64,000 nt of DNA from Psettodes erumei. Its lineage: Eukaryota; Chordata; Actinopteri; Pleuronectiformes; Psettodidae. The stretch covers positions 1,613,501 through 1,677,500 of the forward strand of contig JAFBJZ010000344.1 of the NCBI GenBank assembly GCA_016785225.1. Reading direction: 5' to 3'. Under the pieces are notes generated by a model. It was not told the origin of the DNA. It saw only the letters and a program-made list of their open reading frames with translations, and made no database searches. This document shows, piece after piece, positions 38,801 to 49,026 of this stretch (the stretch's first letter is position 1; each line of letters begins with the position of its first letter). The translations under genes were made by a program, and so were the position numbers.

Positions 38801-41800
38801 CCGTGGCAACTTTGTGTCCAAAAGTCAAGAGATAATCCAGCTTCATCTAACAAAATAAACTGAGTGGACAACGATGGGCTGACCAGTATCCTGGAATGGG
38901 GAAAATAATCAAACCTGGATGACAAGTATAATTCTCATGGTCATCGCCACCTAGAAACAAATGAGAAGATGTCAAATAAACCGTAAAGAGCCAAATTTCT
39001 TGCAGAAATATTTCTAACTTTGAAACTGCGGACCTCCCTTTTACACTGGGTTACAACTCAAAGCTGCAGCTCTGGCTCTGGGAGAATGTCACCTCTGACT
39101 TAAAACACAGACAGAAAAATAAGCATTAATATCACAAAGTCTGCCAGTAGCGCCTGCATGCTGCTTCAATTATTTCACTGAAAAAGCACATTCCATTTCT
39201 AGTAAACCCCAATGCAACTGATATTTCATTCTGCAGTGGCGCTTCCTGTGCAGGATCACCGGGACCAAGTGCCAAAACTCACGTTGTTGCCTCTCTAAGT
39301 CAGGCCACCTGCCCATAGCGGAGGAGAAAAGATTTTTTTAAAAAGTCCTCAATTAATCAGCAACTCCCAAGGCAACGCAGGATCATTTGTTAATTTTGAG
39401 GACACAACAAGGACAAATATTTGACGCGATAATGAAGAAGGCTGCTTTTTATTACGTTCATAAAAGGATTTTAATCTCCTCCTTTTTTCCTTGCCGCGGG
39501 TGAGCGTTCAGGGACCCATCGTTGCCGAGAAAGATGGATGTTTTCAGAGGCCTCGAAGCTCTATGACGCGATCACCTAAGCGTGCGCTGAGTTTGTGCTG
39601 ATGAGAGCCGGGGAATAACGGGACGAGGGAGCGGTGCTAATCTGAGCCCGGTGGCCTCCAGAGGGCGGAAATTGAATTAAGAGGAGAGAGTGACAAATTT
39701 GACTCATCCCCCTGTCTGCATTTGCATAAATACAGGTGGTGGGGGCCGCCTTTCCCGTTACCTGTGAGTCAGAGCACACACGACAACAGTGACGTCACTA
39801 TGACGACCTGTGCAAAACGAGTGAAATCCAAACGCACCGGCACACACTCCCATCATATTAGTAGAAAGCAGCACAAAGGACGGGGGGTGAGCAGGCTCTG
39901 CATCTTCTGCGGGGGGGGGTTAGAGAGTGAACATGCATATTGCATTTTTTCAAAGGCTGTTTTTGCCCTTTTGATAATTACTATTTGAGTATTTGATAAA
40001 TACTCTTGGGTTCGGGAACACAGAAGCGATGAGCATAGTCTGTTTTACGTACGTGTGAAATGATTTGAGCAACATTTATTTTGGTGGTGGTTTTAGTCTG
40101 CAGTCTCTGCAGTGGTCCGCCCGGCGGTGCGCAGGTACCAGCACTGTTCGGAAGTGACAGGACCTGAAATGGACTGAAGCCAGCCTCTGTGAACAGACAG
40201 AATGCTGACTATGAGGAACTAGACCCCCCTGAAGAGACAGCACTTTTGTGTGTGTGTGTGTGTGTGTGTCCATATGTGTGCGCAGCAGCGACAGGGGGAG
40301 AGAAAGATGCTGAGGCATCAGATAGATACACTGTACACGCTATTCAAATTCCAACCGAGTTCTCCTCCTAAAGCGCGTGGAAAAGTTCTGGAGACAGCTG
40401 CAACAAAACACAACGGGAGAGGTGCTGCAGCGCTGTTTCATTTCATGGCACAGAGGAGCGACAGCTCTCGTCTTTACCTGCCCAACCTGTCCGTGACGCT
40501 TCGGCCTGACAAAAGACAAAACACAAAAGGAGCGGAGCGGGGCAACAGGTACACTGATAAGTCCAGTTTTCTGTGGATAGAGAAACAATCTGTGTCTGAA
40601 TTCACAATACATAATGCATGATCACGGTATGCACACACTGGTATGTGCATTCTCAGTACCATATGCACCATTGTAGTCTTTCCACATTACTAATACTGTA
40701 TATACAGTATGCGATATTCTGATATTATTTCTTTTAGTTTTCAGTGGTTGGAAAAACATCCAATACAAGCCAACCCCATTGTATGCACATTTTACATTTT
40801 AAAAAGTGTGTTGCAGTAGTCTGGCTTTAAATATTCATCGACCACGGACAAATGGAAAGAGATCACAAAGTGTGCGTCTTGATGGTCAGAGCAGCAGGTT
40901 GCTCGGGAAACAAACACACAGACGCATGCACCCAGAAAGATCAGCGGCACGTGCGCTGTGCTTCGTTTCTGCGGCGCTGCAGTGCCCGGCGGTGGGGGTG
41001 GGGGTGGGGGAGGTGAGGAGGGGATCGTTGGGGTGGAGGCTTTTCCCTCTTCAGGTGGATCACGGCCTCGATTCTTCGAGCCTCTCCAACGTATGCTCGG
41101 ACAGAGCGGGCGCGCGGGTGGGCAGGTACGCGTGCGTGGGTGCAGTGCGTCACCCTCCTACACGCCGGCGAGCTAAATGCACGCGCAGGACCAGTGGAGC
41201 AAAGTTGCCCACGCTCCTGAAAAGAGAGCGCCATACGCTAAGAACCCCTACGGCACATCCAGACCTCCCACGCTTCTGCGACACCTTGACGCTTGAGTCA
41301 CTGCGACGCCGTCTGCCTCTTTCTCTTTTCAACCTCCGACCCGCCAATTTACCCGCTCCATCCCACGAGACGCCGGGGATGGGGAGGGGGGGCCGGCTGC
41401 CCGGCTGTCCCGGCGTGCCCCGCATCTGACGGCAGCCGCGGTTGCCAGTGACCCGTGAGCGAGGCCCGCGGCTGCTCTGCAGCTGACAGTCGCCGCTCGC
41501 AGGATCTCCCCTTGCGCCTTCGCGCAGAGCAGAGAAAGCAGCATCGAATGAAGGCCTGAGTTCAATCGCACCGCTGGGTTCATGAACAACCTCAGCGGCT
41601 ATAAATAGCTCGTTGGTTCTCGGTTTCACGTCCCCCTTTGGATGAGGAGGTCAGAGAGGTTAGCGAGGATCGCGAAGCGTTTTCCGTCTGTCGCAGCGGG
41701 TGAAAAAAAAAAAAAAAGGCGTCACCGGACAACGTGGGAATGGATTTCACATACCACGCTGAATAATTGTTCTCTTCGGGGTTGGTTTGCCCACAGAAGG

Positions 41801-43469
41801 AAACGGCCAATCACAACGCTATTATAGGAATTGTTAGATCGTTAACTCGTTTATATAAGTTCATGATGACCGCCGCGTTTTATCCTAATGGCAGCACAGT
41901 TCAGTGATTGTGAAACTCCAGCACCAACAGCAGCCGTAAATTGGAGGGTTATGTTTGTTGCGTTTTCTCAGTAAACACTACAGTCTATCAGCCGCCGGTT
42001 CTGTCAAAAGATTATTGCCGGAGATGTATCGTTACCGGAGGGAAACGGCATTTTCTTTTTGAGTTTTTTTTTTTTTTTAGCACAATAGCTGTGAACGTGG
42101 AGATGACATTTCCGTGACGCCTCTTCCACCAGAACTTATCAGACACGTCTCTATTCTCCTCTGTCAACTCTGTGTCGTCTGCTCGGCCCCGCGGTGTTCC
42201 TGCGCCGTTGAGAAACATCGAGCACACCGGTGACTGAAGAGCCTCTGAATCTTGCTGTTGGCCCAACAATAAAACGCACAGGGTCCTCCCGTCAACACCG
42301 GAGCCCAGTTCTACACCTGCAGCTAGCGCGAGCCTTCGCTCGTCTGATTTCCATTTTTCTGGCTAGCATCCATCTCCACGTGCCGTTCACCTTTCAAAGA
42401 GGAAAAGACAGATGCTTTGATTCACCTGAGGGGAGGTATTTGATGAAACGCTGTGCCGCAGCTGCTTCGAAAGTATCAGGCTGCACGGTTGTCTGAATGT
42501 GCAGAAACCTGCGCGCACACACACACACACACACAACGGCATCTATTTTTGGGTAATGGACTGGTCTGCAGGGAGTGAATGAAAAAGCCATTGATCTGAG
42601 CGCTATGGTCAGCGGAGAGGGAGGGGGCAGACAGCACATTCCAATCCTCAGAGACGCCGAATGCCATTTTACATTACTATTGATCTTTACACTGAGACAC
42701 ATGGCACGGCATCGATCTTCGCGCCAGCAAGAGCAGAGAGACACCTCCGTATCGCTCGGGCCCGGCGCGCCTGCACGAACGCACGCCGCTCGACTTGACG
42801 CAGAGAAAGCGGGGAGGAAAAAAAGGGAGACAAGATAAAAGACGACCGCAGTCGCAGACTCGCAAATCAGGGCGGAGGGACACTTTAATCCACTGTCTGC
42901 CTGCCTTGTCTTCCTTGTCTCCGTTTCTCCCCCTTTATCTCAATAAAGATATCCCTGCGGGAAGCGCTTCAGCCAGGGTGTCACTGTCAGTCCTGCCATG
43001 ACACCAGGTGTGCGGGGAAAGCTGGCGGTTAATGTTCAGAAACACTCCGCTTTTAATTCACAAGTCAAGAGGGCTGCTCAAGCAAACAGGAAGGGCTGAG
43101 GGGGGGAGGATGACAGAAGAATAGATGAGGGGGCATAAGCGGGGACAAGATCTGCAGGAGAAGCAGGGGAGATAAGAAAGACGCGGGACGTGAGCGAAAT
43201 ACACGAGACCTCGCGGCGCTCTAATCTTACATTTCAAGGATGTTAACGTCTTAATAATGACCCGGCGGGCCGTGCGTGAAGTGATCGGAGATGGCCCTGC
43301 GTGCGTTTCTACAACCTGAACAAATTAATCTGACGTGGTTTGAATTTTTTTTTTTTTAAAGAGAGAGAGATCTAAATAGCAGGAAGCAGAGGCTGAGAGT
43401 GATGCAACACCTGTGGATCAAGGTGAATGGATTGGTTGCAGGGAGGGGGCAGTGAAAAACACAGCAGCA

Positions 43470-43504
<35 letters not shown>

Positions 43505-43729
43505 CCCCACCCTGAAATCAGCCAATAAATACTTTTACGTTCAGGAATTTATCTGCGGTAATGGCCGATCAGTAAAAAAAAGAGCTGCAGTCGATCTCCG
43601 GCCATCCTCAGCCTCCGGCCACGCGTGCATCCGCGACACCGCCGCACGACCCCGCCAACGGCCGCGTCCGAAACTCACCAAAGTTTGCTGATACTGCAGC
43701 GTCCGGTTCTCGGCCTTGTCCTTCACCAT
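17384..43729 (-). CDS. clcn2: chloride channel protein 2 (ClC-2)
   Basis: Hyperpolarisation-activated plasma-membrane chloride channel, a dimer of the ClC fold. Twenty-three coding exons (minus strand, 5' to 3'): 43729-43679, 34643-34475, 31299-31168, 30434-30306, 29955-29822, 29466-29386, 27098-27020, 26109-25984, 25836-25752, 25357-25257, 24479-24395, 23860-23705, 23621-23552, 23468-23358, 22875-22662, 22415-22282, 21911-21688, 21308-21197, 21070-21024, 19056-19018, 18920-18816, 18141-18055, 17899-17384. About 995 residues. Seen: N-terminal LQYQQTLMYGRYTQELG; ClC signatures GSGIPE, GKEGPFVH (gating glutamate, across exons 5/6) and GAFMP; EVTSTFFAVRNYWRG; CBS domains around VEDIMVRD and HTIFSLLGLDHAYVTS. 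Acidic repeated C-terminal tail. The order next to fam131a matches human CLCN2. One exon (25357-25257) is a base short, breaking the frame; see the separate entry. The start ATG 43729 gives MVKDKAENRT, which is not conserved at its very beginning. Confidence 0.95.
20898..20936. repeat. (CA)n microsatellite in a clcn2 intron
   Basis: About 20 CA units, one interrupted by G. Confidence 0.9.
21348..21371. repeat. (CA)n microsatellite in a clcn2 intron
   Basis: About 11 uninterrupted CA units, 40 bases upstream (in the clcn2 sense) of exon 18. Confidence 0.9.
24775..25183. mobile_element. MITE-like inverted-repeat element in a clcn2 intron
   Basis: About 400 bp whose halves are imperfect inverted repeats. 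The left arm holds AGTTAGCTTAGCACAAAGAC (about 24867) and GGGAAACAG. The right arm holds the reverse complement: CTGTTTCCCCCTG, CAATCTTTGTGCTAGGCTAA and GCTAACTGGCAACAGGCC (about 25016-25070). The ends resemble the common teleost pattern of a terminal word like TTAAAGGAACACTTTAACA. No open frame. I recognise this as a widespread fish non-autonomous dispersed repeat; its superfamily is not certain. It lies between clcn2 exons 10 and 11. Confidence 0.7.
25257..25357 (-). other. clcn2: clcn2 exon 10 with apparent one-base deletion (frameshift)
   Basis: This exon is 101 bases. The phase-2 exon before it and the exon after it require a length divisible by three (102, as in the human residue count). 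Reading from the acceptor gives I-A-C-G-F-G, then runs to TGA within a few codons. Shifting one base restores GALFVYLNRLIVECMRKQKT and the correct donor phase. The missing base falls in the C run at 25338-25341 (GGGG in the coding sense, expected GGGGG for Gly-Gly). All other 22 exons are in phase. A consensus error in a homopolymer is most likely; a real null allele is possible. Confidence 0.75.
27176..27500. repeat. dispersed CTAACCCTAACCC-containing repeat in a clcn2 intron
   Basis: Contains GGCCTAACCCTAACCCTTC, CTTAACCCAAACAGCC, TTTAAACCTGCGGGG, then ACCCCACAAGTATAGTA and an A/C-rich CA tail (about 27450-27490). This word order matches a repeat that I recall as common in fish and other vertebrate genomes. 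The telomere-like words are part of the repeat, not a telomere. Confidence 0.6.
28826..28882 (+). repeat. possible degenerate tRNA-derived SINE fragment
   Basis: GAGGCGGCCCAATGGTCGAA followed after about 25 bases by GGTCCTCAGTTTGATCGCC resembles the A-box/B-box spacing and the wording of tRNA-like short elements in fish. It is short and degenerate, so the call is weak. Confidence 0.3.
30443..30463. repeat. (CA)n microsatellite in a clcn2 intron
   Basis: About 10 CA units immediately upstream (clcn2 sense) of exon 4. Confidence 0.9.
32405..32427. repeat. (CA)n microsatellite in a clcn2 intron
   Basis: About 11 CA units in clcn2 intron 2. Confidence 0.9.
32784..32813. repeat. (CA)n microsatellite in a clcn2 intron
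   Basis: About 14 CA units in clcn2 intron 2, preceded by CG-interrupted CA steps. Confidence 0.9.
35327..35332 (+). promoter_or_regulatory. TATA box of the nested ZP gene
   Basis: TATAAA lies 69 bases before the assigned ATG, in the spacing expected for a transcription start near 35357. An E-box of the CANNTG type (CAATTG, 35275-35280) lies about 50 bases further upstream. Oocyte-expressed ZP genes are classically controlled by such E-boxes through FIGLA; the assignment here is inference. Confidence 0.6.
35401..37547 (+). CDS. zona pellucida sperm-binding (egg-coat) protein, ZP1/ZP4/ZPB-like
   Basis: Secreted structural glycoprotein of the egg envelope. Eight exons join in phase: 35401-35677, 35771-35958, 36270-36367, 36458-36615, 36695-36887, 36970-37117, 37208-37283, 37432-37547 (stop TGA at 37545), 417 residues. 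Seen: a hydrophobic signal peptide (MELFKSLLGVVTVVVLVCDV); a short Gln-containing stretch; a trefoil (P) domain at about residues 52-92 (FDKCHVEEREKIQCG, CEDINCCFD); and a full ZP domain with VTVQCTRNG, LLFQCRYSS, LNLEHCWATSTPNP and LFIHCATEACYP. A dibasic RQRR furin-type site follows the ZP domain, and the rest is a short hydrophilic tail with no membrane anchor. The trefoil plus ZP domain excludes ZP3. The exact subtype name is left open. The gene lies wholly inside clcn2 intron 1 on the opposite strand, about 760 bp from clcn2 exon 2. Confidence 0.93.
37583..37588 (+). other. poly(A) signal of the ZP gene
   Basis: AATAAA 36 bases after the stop codon gives a very short 3' UTR, as is usual for fish egg-coat genes. 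Confidence 0.75.
37600..43678. other. rest of clcn2 intron 1
   Basis: About 6 kb with no recognisable exon on either strand. It contains a GC- and CpG-rich stretch at about 40,930-41,570, an isolated TATAAATA at 41600-41607, poly(A)/poly(T) tracts (41702-41716, 42066-42079), and CA/TG microsatellites at 40245-40268, 42513-42534 and 43471-43501. The TATAAATA and CpG-rich block could be an alternative promoter or enhancer; nothing directly shows this. Confidence 0.5.
43471..43501. repeat. (CA)n microsatellite near clcn2 exon 1
   Basis: About 15 CA units, 180 bases inside clcn2 intron 1. Confidence 0.9.
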
Positions 43730-43944
43730 CGCCGCGATGTCCCCATTAAAGACGCCCGATCCGAGACTGTCAGGAGCGAGCGAGTCGCCCCGCTAATTAA
43801 TCTGCGGAGGAGGAGGTGGAGGAGGAAGAGGAGGAAGAGGAGGAGGAGGACCTGGCGCGGCTGCCTGCCATCACATGTACAGTGTGTAACAGGTCTTTTA
43901 TCACGAGCCCTCTTGTACGACGCGACGCGCCGCCGCCTCGTGTA

Positions 43945-43985
<41 letters not shown>

Positions 43986-44300
43986 GCGTGTGTGTACTGG
44001 ATGAGTGGAGTCGGCGGGCGCCTCGCAGCACCGCTGGTGCAGTTTGACTACAAAACACCTCCCTGCTCCACCCGCTCCTCCTCCTCCTTCCTCTCTGTGG
44101 AGTTACGGGACTTGATGTCGGGATTTTATTTGTGGCGGTATGACCTAGGACTTTTGTTGTTTTTGTTTGGTTTTTTTAATTCGTTATTACTCTAGATATT
44201 AGGCGCCACTGGATTGTTCCAAGTGTGACGAGCGATCCGCGACAGGGAGGTTTGCGCTGGGCTCGGAGTTTGTGGCTGAGGAAAAAAATAACTTCTTAAG
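43730..44300 (-). promoter_or_regulatory. clcn2: presumed clcn2 promoter / 5' UTR region
   Basis: Sequence immediately upstream of the clcn2 start codon. It is CpG-rich up to about 43,940 (ACGCGACGCGCCGCCGCC) and holds a GAGGAGG-rich purine tract (43807-43850). A compound (TG)n(GA)n microsatellite follows at 43941-43986. No TATA box is convincing. The assignment is by position only. Confidence 0.4.
43941..43986. repeat. compound (TG)n(GA)n microsatellite
   Basis: About 11 TG units followed directly by about 12 GA units, roughly 210 bp upstream of the clcn2 start codon. Confidence 0.9.
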
Positions 44301-47199
44301 TCGCCTAGATAATGAGTAAAGACCGGTGTGTGAGCTACACTGACTCTACTCTTTTGCTGCAACCCCACCATCCTCGTTGGATGTCGAACGCCGTCTATGT
44401 GAATACAGCTGGATTTTCAAAATAAGACACCGCCCCACTCGTTTTTCCTCAGCTGCTTCGAAACACTCATGCGCGCCCATCTGTGCTTATTCACTGTCTC
44501 CGTCATTCAGGTGAGCTCCTGTCCGATGTCGACTCCGGTATATTTTAAACAACGCTTTATAAATTGGAATTCAGATCATCTTTTCTGAATCTCATTACAT
44601 CATTTACCCCTTTGTACCGGGGTGTTCTTAAAAAGGGGTACTCCGACATTTTACACCATTGGTAAAGATGGGGGTGAAGGTGAAGCAGCAGAAGATACAA
44701 GATACAAATCGACTGTACAGGCCAAGCTCCAACACGCGGGATGCCTATGTTGCATGCCGTGACTCGATAGAGTGCTCACGCGTCTCCTTCCAAGGCCAAA
44801 CAACTCGTCCGGCTGTTTTCACGGGCTGCCTAATTCGCCCCACGACAGATCGACTTAACTCCCTGTGTAAAAATGCGCAATGCCCCTTTAAATTTCCCAA
44901 TCATCTCATGCTGATGCAATCTGAACCAGGATGACAGTGACGCTCTGACTCTTTGAAGCTCAGAGGCAATAAGAACCCAGGGCCTTGAGGGGAAAACAGA
45001 AGTGATCATTGTATTAGGATGACAGGCAGCGACAACATGATATAGAAAATGGAAGGGTTCGAAGGCAGCATTTTGTGACAGTTCAATCTGATGATACGCT
45101 GTATTTTTTTATGAAAAAGCACACACATGCAAACACAAACAGGCGACAAACTGGATCACACCAAACCGATGGTCCCTCCCCGCCATGCCCCCGTGCCGAC
45201 AGGTTTCACTGAATGTTCTGATGAAGATGAAAATGGCGTGAATCATCTGGCCTTCGCAGTCGCTTTGGAAAACTGTGTTTGTGAGGTTTTCCCTCGTCAA
45301 ATTGAGGGAATGAGAGAATGTCTGTGGAAAAAATGGGAGTGGATCGACTCTCGTACAGTCAATGCAACGGTGCAAGGAACTTAGCTAACCCTTTCCTTCA
45401 ATTCGTCACCCGTACATGTATGTGTGTGTGTGTTTATGAGCCCACAGGTGATCAAGTCAGAATTTGTGAATTGCCTCACATTCATTGGAATTAACACAGG
45501 AGAACCACAGATTGCTGTTGGTTGCCAGGGGCAGCCTGCGTCCAACGTGCCGAAGGTTTGTTTGACTCTTGGATCACTTTACTCAGACGGCGCGCGTGTC
45601 GTAATTCTCTCTCGGGGTTTTCACTAAAGGCTTTTCGGAGGCGCGACTCACTGGCAGCGAGCTCCGTTGCGCTGAAAGATGCGGTGCCCGAGCGCGACTC
45701 AGATGTTTTCCAGCATGTTTGCCAGTCGGCCTTCAGACGGATGGAAAATTCGGGAAGATAAAATTTTCAGGCGCTCGGGACGTTCTCAGGCCAAAGCGAA
45801 AAACGGCCGATCCATAACCCTGTTATGAAACTGCGCCACCAAAACAGCGAGTCAGTGATGACCGCCAGCGTTAACTCCATGGTATCACATCAAACAATTC
45901 ATCTGGCCGCAGGCCGAGGGGTATTTGAATATCAAACGAGTTGATCTTTTAGTGGTTTAAATACTTAATCCCTCTGCGAGGTGAGCCTGTGACTGGCCGA
46001 CAGATAAAAGAGACCCGGACAACGCTGCAGCTGATTGGCTCTTGACGAGGCAACCAGTTCAAAGTGCTGGACCACGGGACACCGGAATGAACCAGGGTCT
46101 CTGAAGCCACTGCGGGACTTCAACCAAAGACAGACCCTCGCAAACACGCGCTTTCGCCAACCCATCTCATTAATCGGGCACTTCGGGCTCACGCGCGCCT
46201 CGGGCCCGCCACCTGTCCTCGCAATCTAATCCCCCGCCGCCGTACGTGAGGGTAAAAGATGTCACAGCTTTCATTTTGTCGGGTGAGCCGGCGGCCACAG
46301 ACAGGCAGCGGCGCCGTGGCCCCGGCAGCACAGGAACTGGGTGCTCTGCAGCCCCGAGCACCAGCACACTGACCCACATCTCTCCATCTCCACCTGCTGT
46401 CTTTGGAAAAGCACCACCCGCCTCTGTATGGAGGCCAGTGTCAACATGTCTCCTGTCCTGTACGTGACAGTGAAAGGGGAGAACGATGCTCTTCCTGTCG
46501 TACATGAGCTCAGCGTGTGTTGAAATGTTGAAAAAAGCATGAGAAAATGCTCACATGTAATTACCAGACCGTAATATAAAAAAACCAGTTGGTCAATGGT
46601 TAATAAAGGATTATGGGATTGTGTTAAGGATTAACTCACTTTAGTTTGATGTAATTCTAAATTAATTGCGTGCCACTGTAAGGGGAGTTATTTATTTATC
46701 ATGGGTCGAAAAGAAGCCGTGAAACAATTCAATCTGAAACACAAGGCACAACTGTGTGTCTTCTCCCACATATATTTTACTGCAGTGCACCTACAGTAGC
46801 TGGGGACCTTGAGTCCTTGACGTGCGGCATTAAACTCAACCACCTGTGCCCCTTTCTGTTTTGTGTGGCAAGTTTCGACCATTGTCAGTCATTCCTGCTG
46901 GCTACAGCTGGCACAAAACGCTTCCACCGAATGGGACATAACCACAAGATGACACCGGGAAATAAACCATGACCAAATCAGACCTTCAGTTACCATTTGC
47001 CCTTGAGGTGGACGTGGACAAAGTTCAACAGATGCGCACGGATTTGACACTTCAGAGGGAGAGGAAAAACAAAAGACAGTGATCCGTCTTGTCAGGACGC
47101 AACATACTTACGGTTTCCACTGGGGCTGCTTTCCTCTTCTTTTTTTCCTTCTCTCCTCCTCCGGCTACTGATTCAAAACCGTCAGCTGTGTCCCTCCAT

Positions 47200-47900
47200 T
47201 GCGCCTAAGCGGAACGATGACTGCAATACAGGGGCACGAAGCTACAGGTTGCGGCGCACGCTTAATCGATGTGCTGCGAGGCGGGCGGCGGATGACTCCC
47301 GGGGATCACGCGTCCCTCCGCCGGAGAGAAATCTCACGCAGATCCCAGCGACCGGCCTGCGGCCGATGCGCAGTCCGCGCAGCGACGCACCAAAGTTGTC
47401 AACGCGGCGCGTAATTACCGGCTTTGCGCCTCCGGAGCGGGCAGCGGCGGGCTGGATTTGGAGACCGGGCGCGACAAGAGCCAGCCGCCCGGGAGCGCGG
47501 CTGCACGGGACCGTGAGTCACTAAAACTCGCGTGCGACGAAACGCTACAGTCTCCCCGTCTGCTCCGGTTGAGGTGGGAGGGAAACAGCGGGGAACCGGG
47601 TGTCGTGTCCGTGATGCAATGCGGGTACCGCCAGTGCCATGGCCCGCAGTTTTCTCCTTGTGTGCGGAAATCCAGGCGCTCCGCTCATCGTCGGCGGAGC
47701 GGCGGCGCGCGTTCGTCTTAATTAGCGGCGGCCGGGATCGTCCGCGGGCATCGGTGGAAGCTCGGCGGGTGCAACGCGGAACATGTGTTGAGTGTTCATG
47801 CCCTCTCTGCTTCTCTGCATCTCTCGCTCTCTCTCTCCCTCTCGCGCGCGTTCTCTCTCTCTCTCTCTCCCCTTGTATGTGACACACACGCGCGCGCGCG
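47200..47900. promoter_or_regulatory. CpG-island-like block
   Basis: Dense CG dinucleotides in a GC-rich setting over roughly 700 bp, with embedded homeodomain-type TAATTA/TTAATTA words (47411-47417 and 47718-47724). It lies 3.5 kb upstream of clcn2 exon 1 and 1.2-1.8 kb upstream of the first thpo exon. It could be an unannotated promoter or an enhancer; no transcript evidence is available. Confidence 0.4.
47823..47870. repeat. (CT)n simple repeat
   Basis: CT-rich run interrupted by CCC and GCGCGCG. Confidence 0.85.
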
Positions 47901-49026
47901 CTTTAAGGTCTAATATTAGGCGCCATGCGTCTTAATAATGGCACACAGAAACGTCTTAAACGCAAATAGGAGGGGGCAGGGGCTCCGTCAATGTCCGGTG
48001 CCGGGGTGACGGGGGTGAGCGCGCGTGTCCGAAATGAAGACGGACGGCGCATTCCCCGTGTCTTCTCTTATCGGTGTCTTTGACAGCTATTATACCTCAT
48101 CAACCCCCACCCCCGTGGCAATTGAATTGGAGTGTCACCGCGTCCTCCAGCTGCGCCGCTGCGCCACCCCACCCCCCTCGCATTACAGCCCGATTGATGG
48201 TGAAGACCGCTTGTTCGCTTCTTCTTCTGGGTGATAAATACGCCAGGTGGAGCCATTAAACGGACCTCTGCTGGCCAATCAATCGTTGGCAGTGATTTCA
48301 CCTTTACCCTGCCTACATTATGGCTTGGTGAATATGTATGTGTAGCTAATTATAACAAGAAAAGTTCTAAAAAAAAAAATAAGAAAAAAAATCTACAAAA
48401 CCCCCATTTCTGAGTGAAGTACCCCAGTGCACTGTGTCCCACCGGATAAGTCGGCACACACATGCTACGCAGCCACAAACCTCGCATAAACCCACAGTGC
48501 TGTACGTGGGCGGCGTACGTTCCCTCCGACATCAATTTTGTGAATTGCATGAACCCAAGCTGCTGCAGCAATTGGCCAGAGCAAACCTTGACAAAAAGAG
48601 TAAATAGCCTCCAGCAGTAGTGACTGGATTTCATGCCAGCTGTGTCAATCGAGTCTTTCGCAATGATAAATCATTAACCTTTCAGTCAGCAAGAACGCTG
48701 CCCCCTCCTCAGCGCTCCGGGGGACAACTCTGGCCAAACGAGCGGCAGAATAATACCGCTTAACATCAACGCAAATGCAACTTTCAGCCCATAACAGTCT
48801 GTCATGCTGCGCAGCAGGGAAGGTGGAGCGCATCCTGCTCTCGGGCGAGATAACGCTCGCACTTCCCGCTACTGAATGAGAAGGTGGGAAATCATGTGGT
48901 GAGGAAACAAATAGGACGCGCGGCTCCTCTTTACGAGACACCACGGCGGACCCAGGGCATTCTTTTCACCAGGGCAAATCTGTTAATGGAACAAATGTGG
49001 ACTCACCGGGAGAGGCCGAGCAGGGC

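Larger units (their letters stand above)
44300..49026. other. intergenic region between clcn2 and thpo
   Basis: No gene recognised in 4.7 kb. In human, POLR2H occupies this interval; no exon resembling that small, conserved RNA polymerase subunit was seen on either strand. A GC/CpG-rich block at 47,200-47,900 is the most distinctive feature. It is followed by a (CT)n run (47823-47870) and a short (CG/CA)n run (47882-47901). Confidence 0.5.

Noticed and set aside
43247..47940. 13-base words shared between 43.2/44.2 kb and 47.9 kb (CGTCTTAATAATG, ATATTAGGCGCCA)
   Set aside because: Exact matches of this length are expected by chance tens of times in 64 kb, and the similarity does not extend.
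44300..49026. polr2h expected between clcn2 and thpo
   Set aside because: No exon resembling RNA polymerase subunit RPABC3 was seen on either strand, so it was not annotated.
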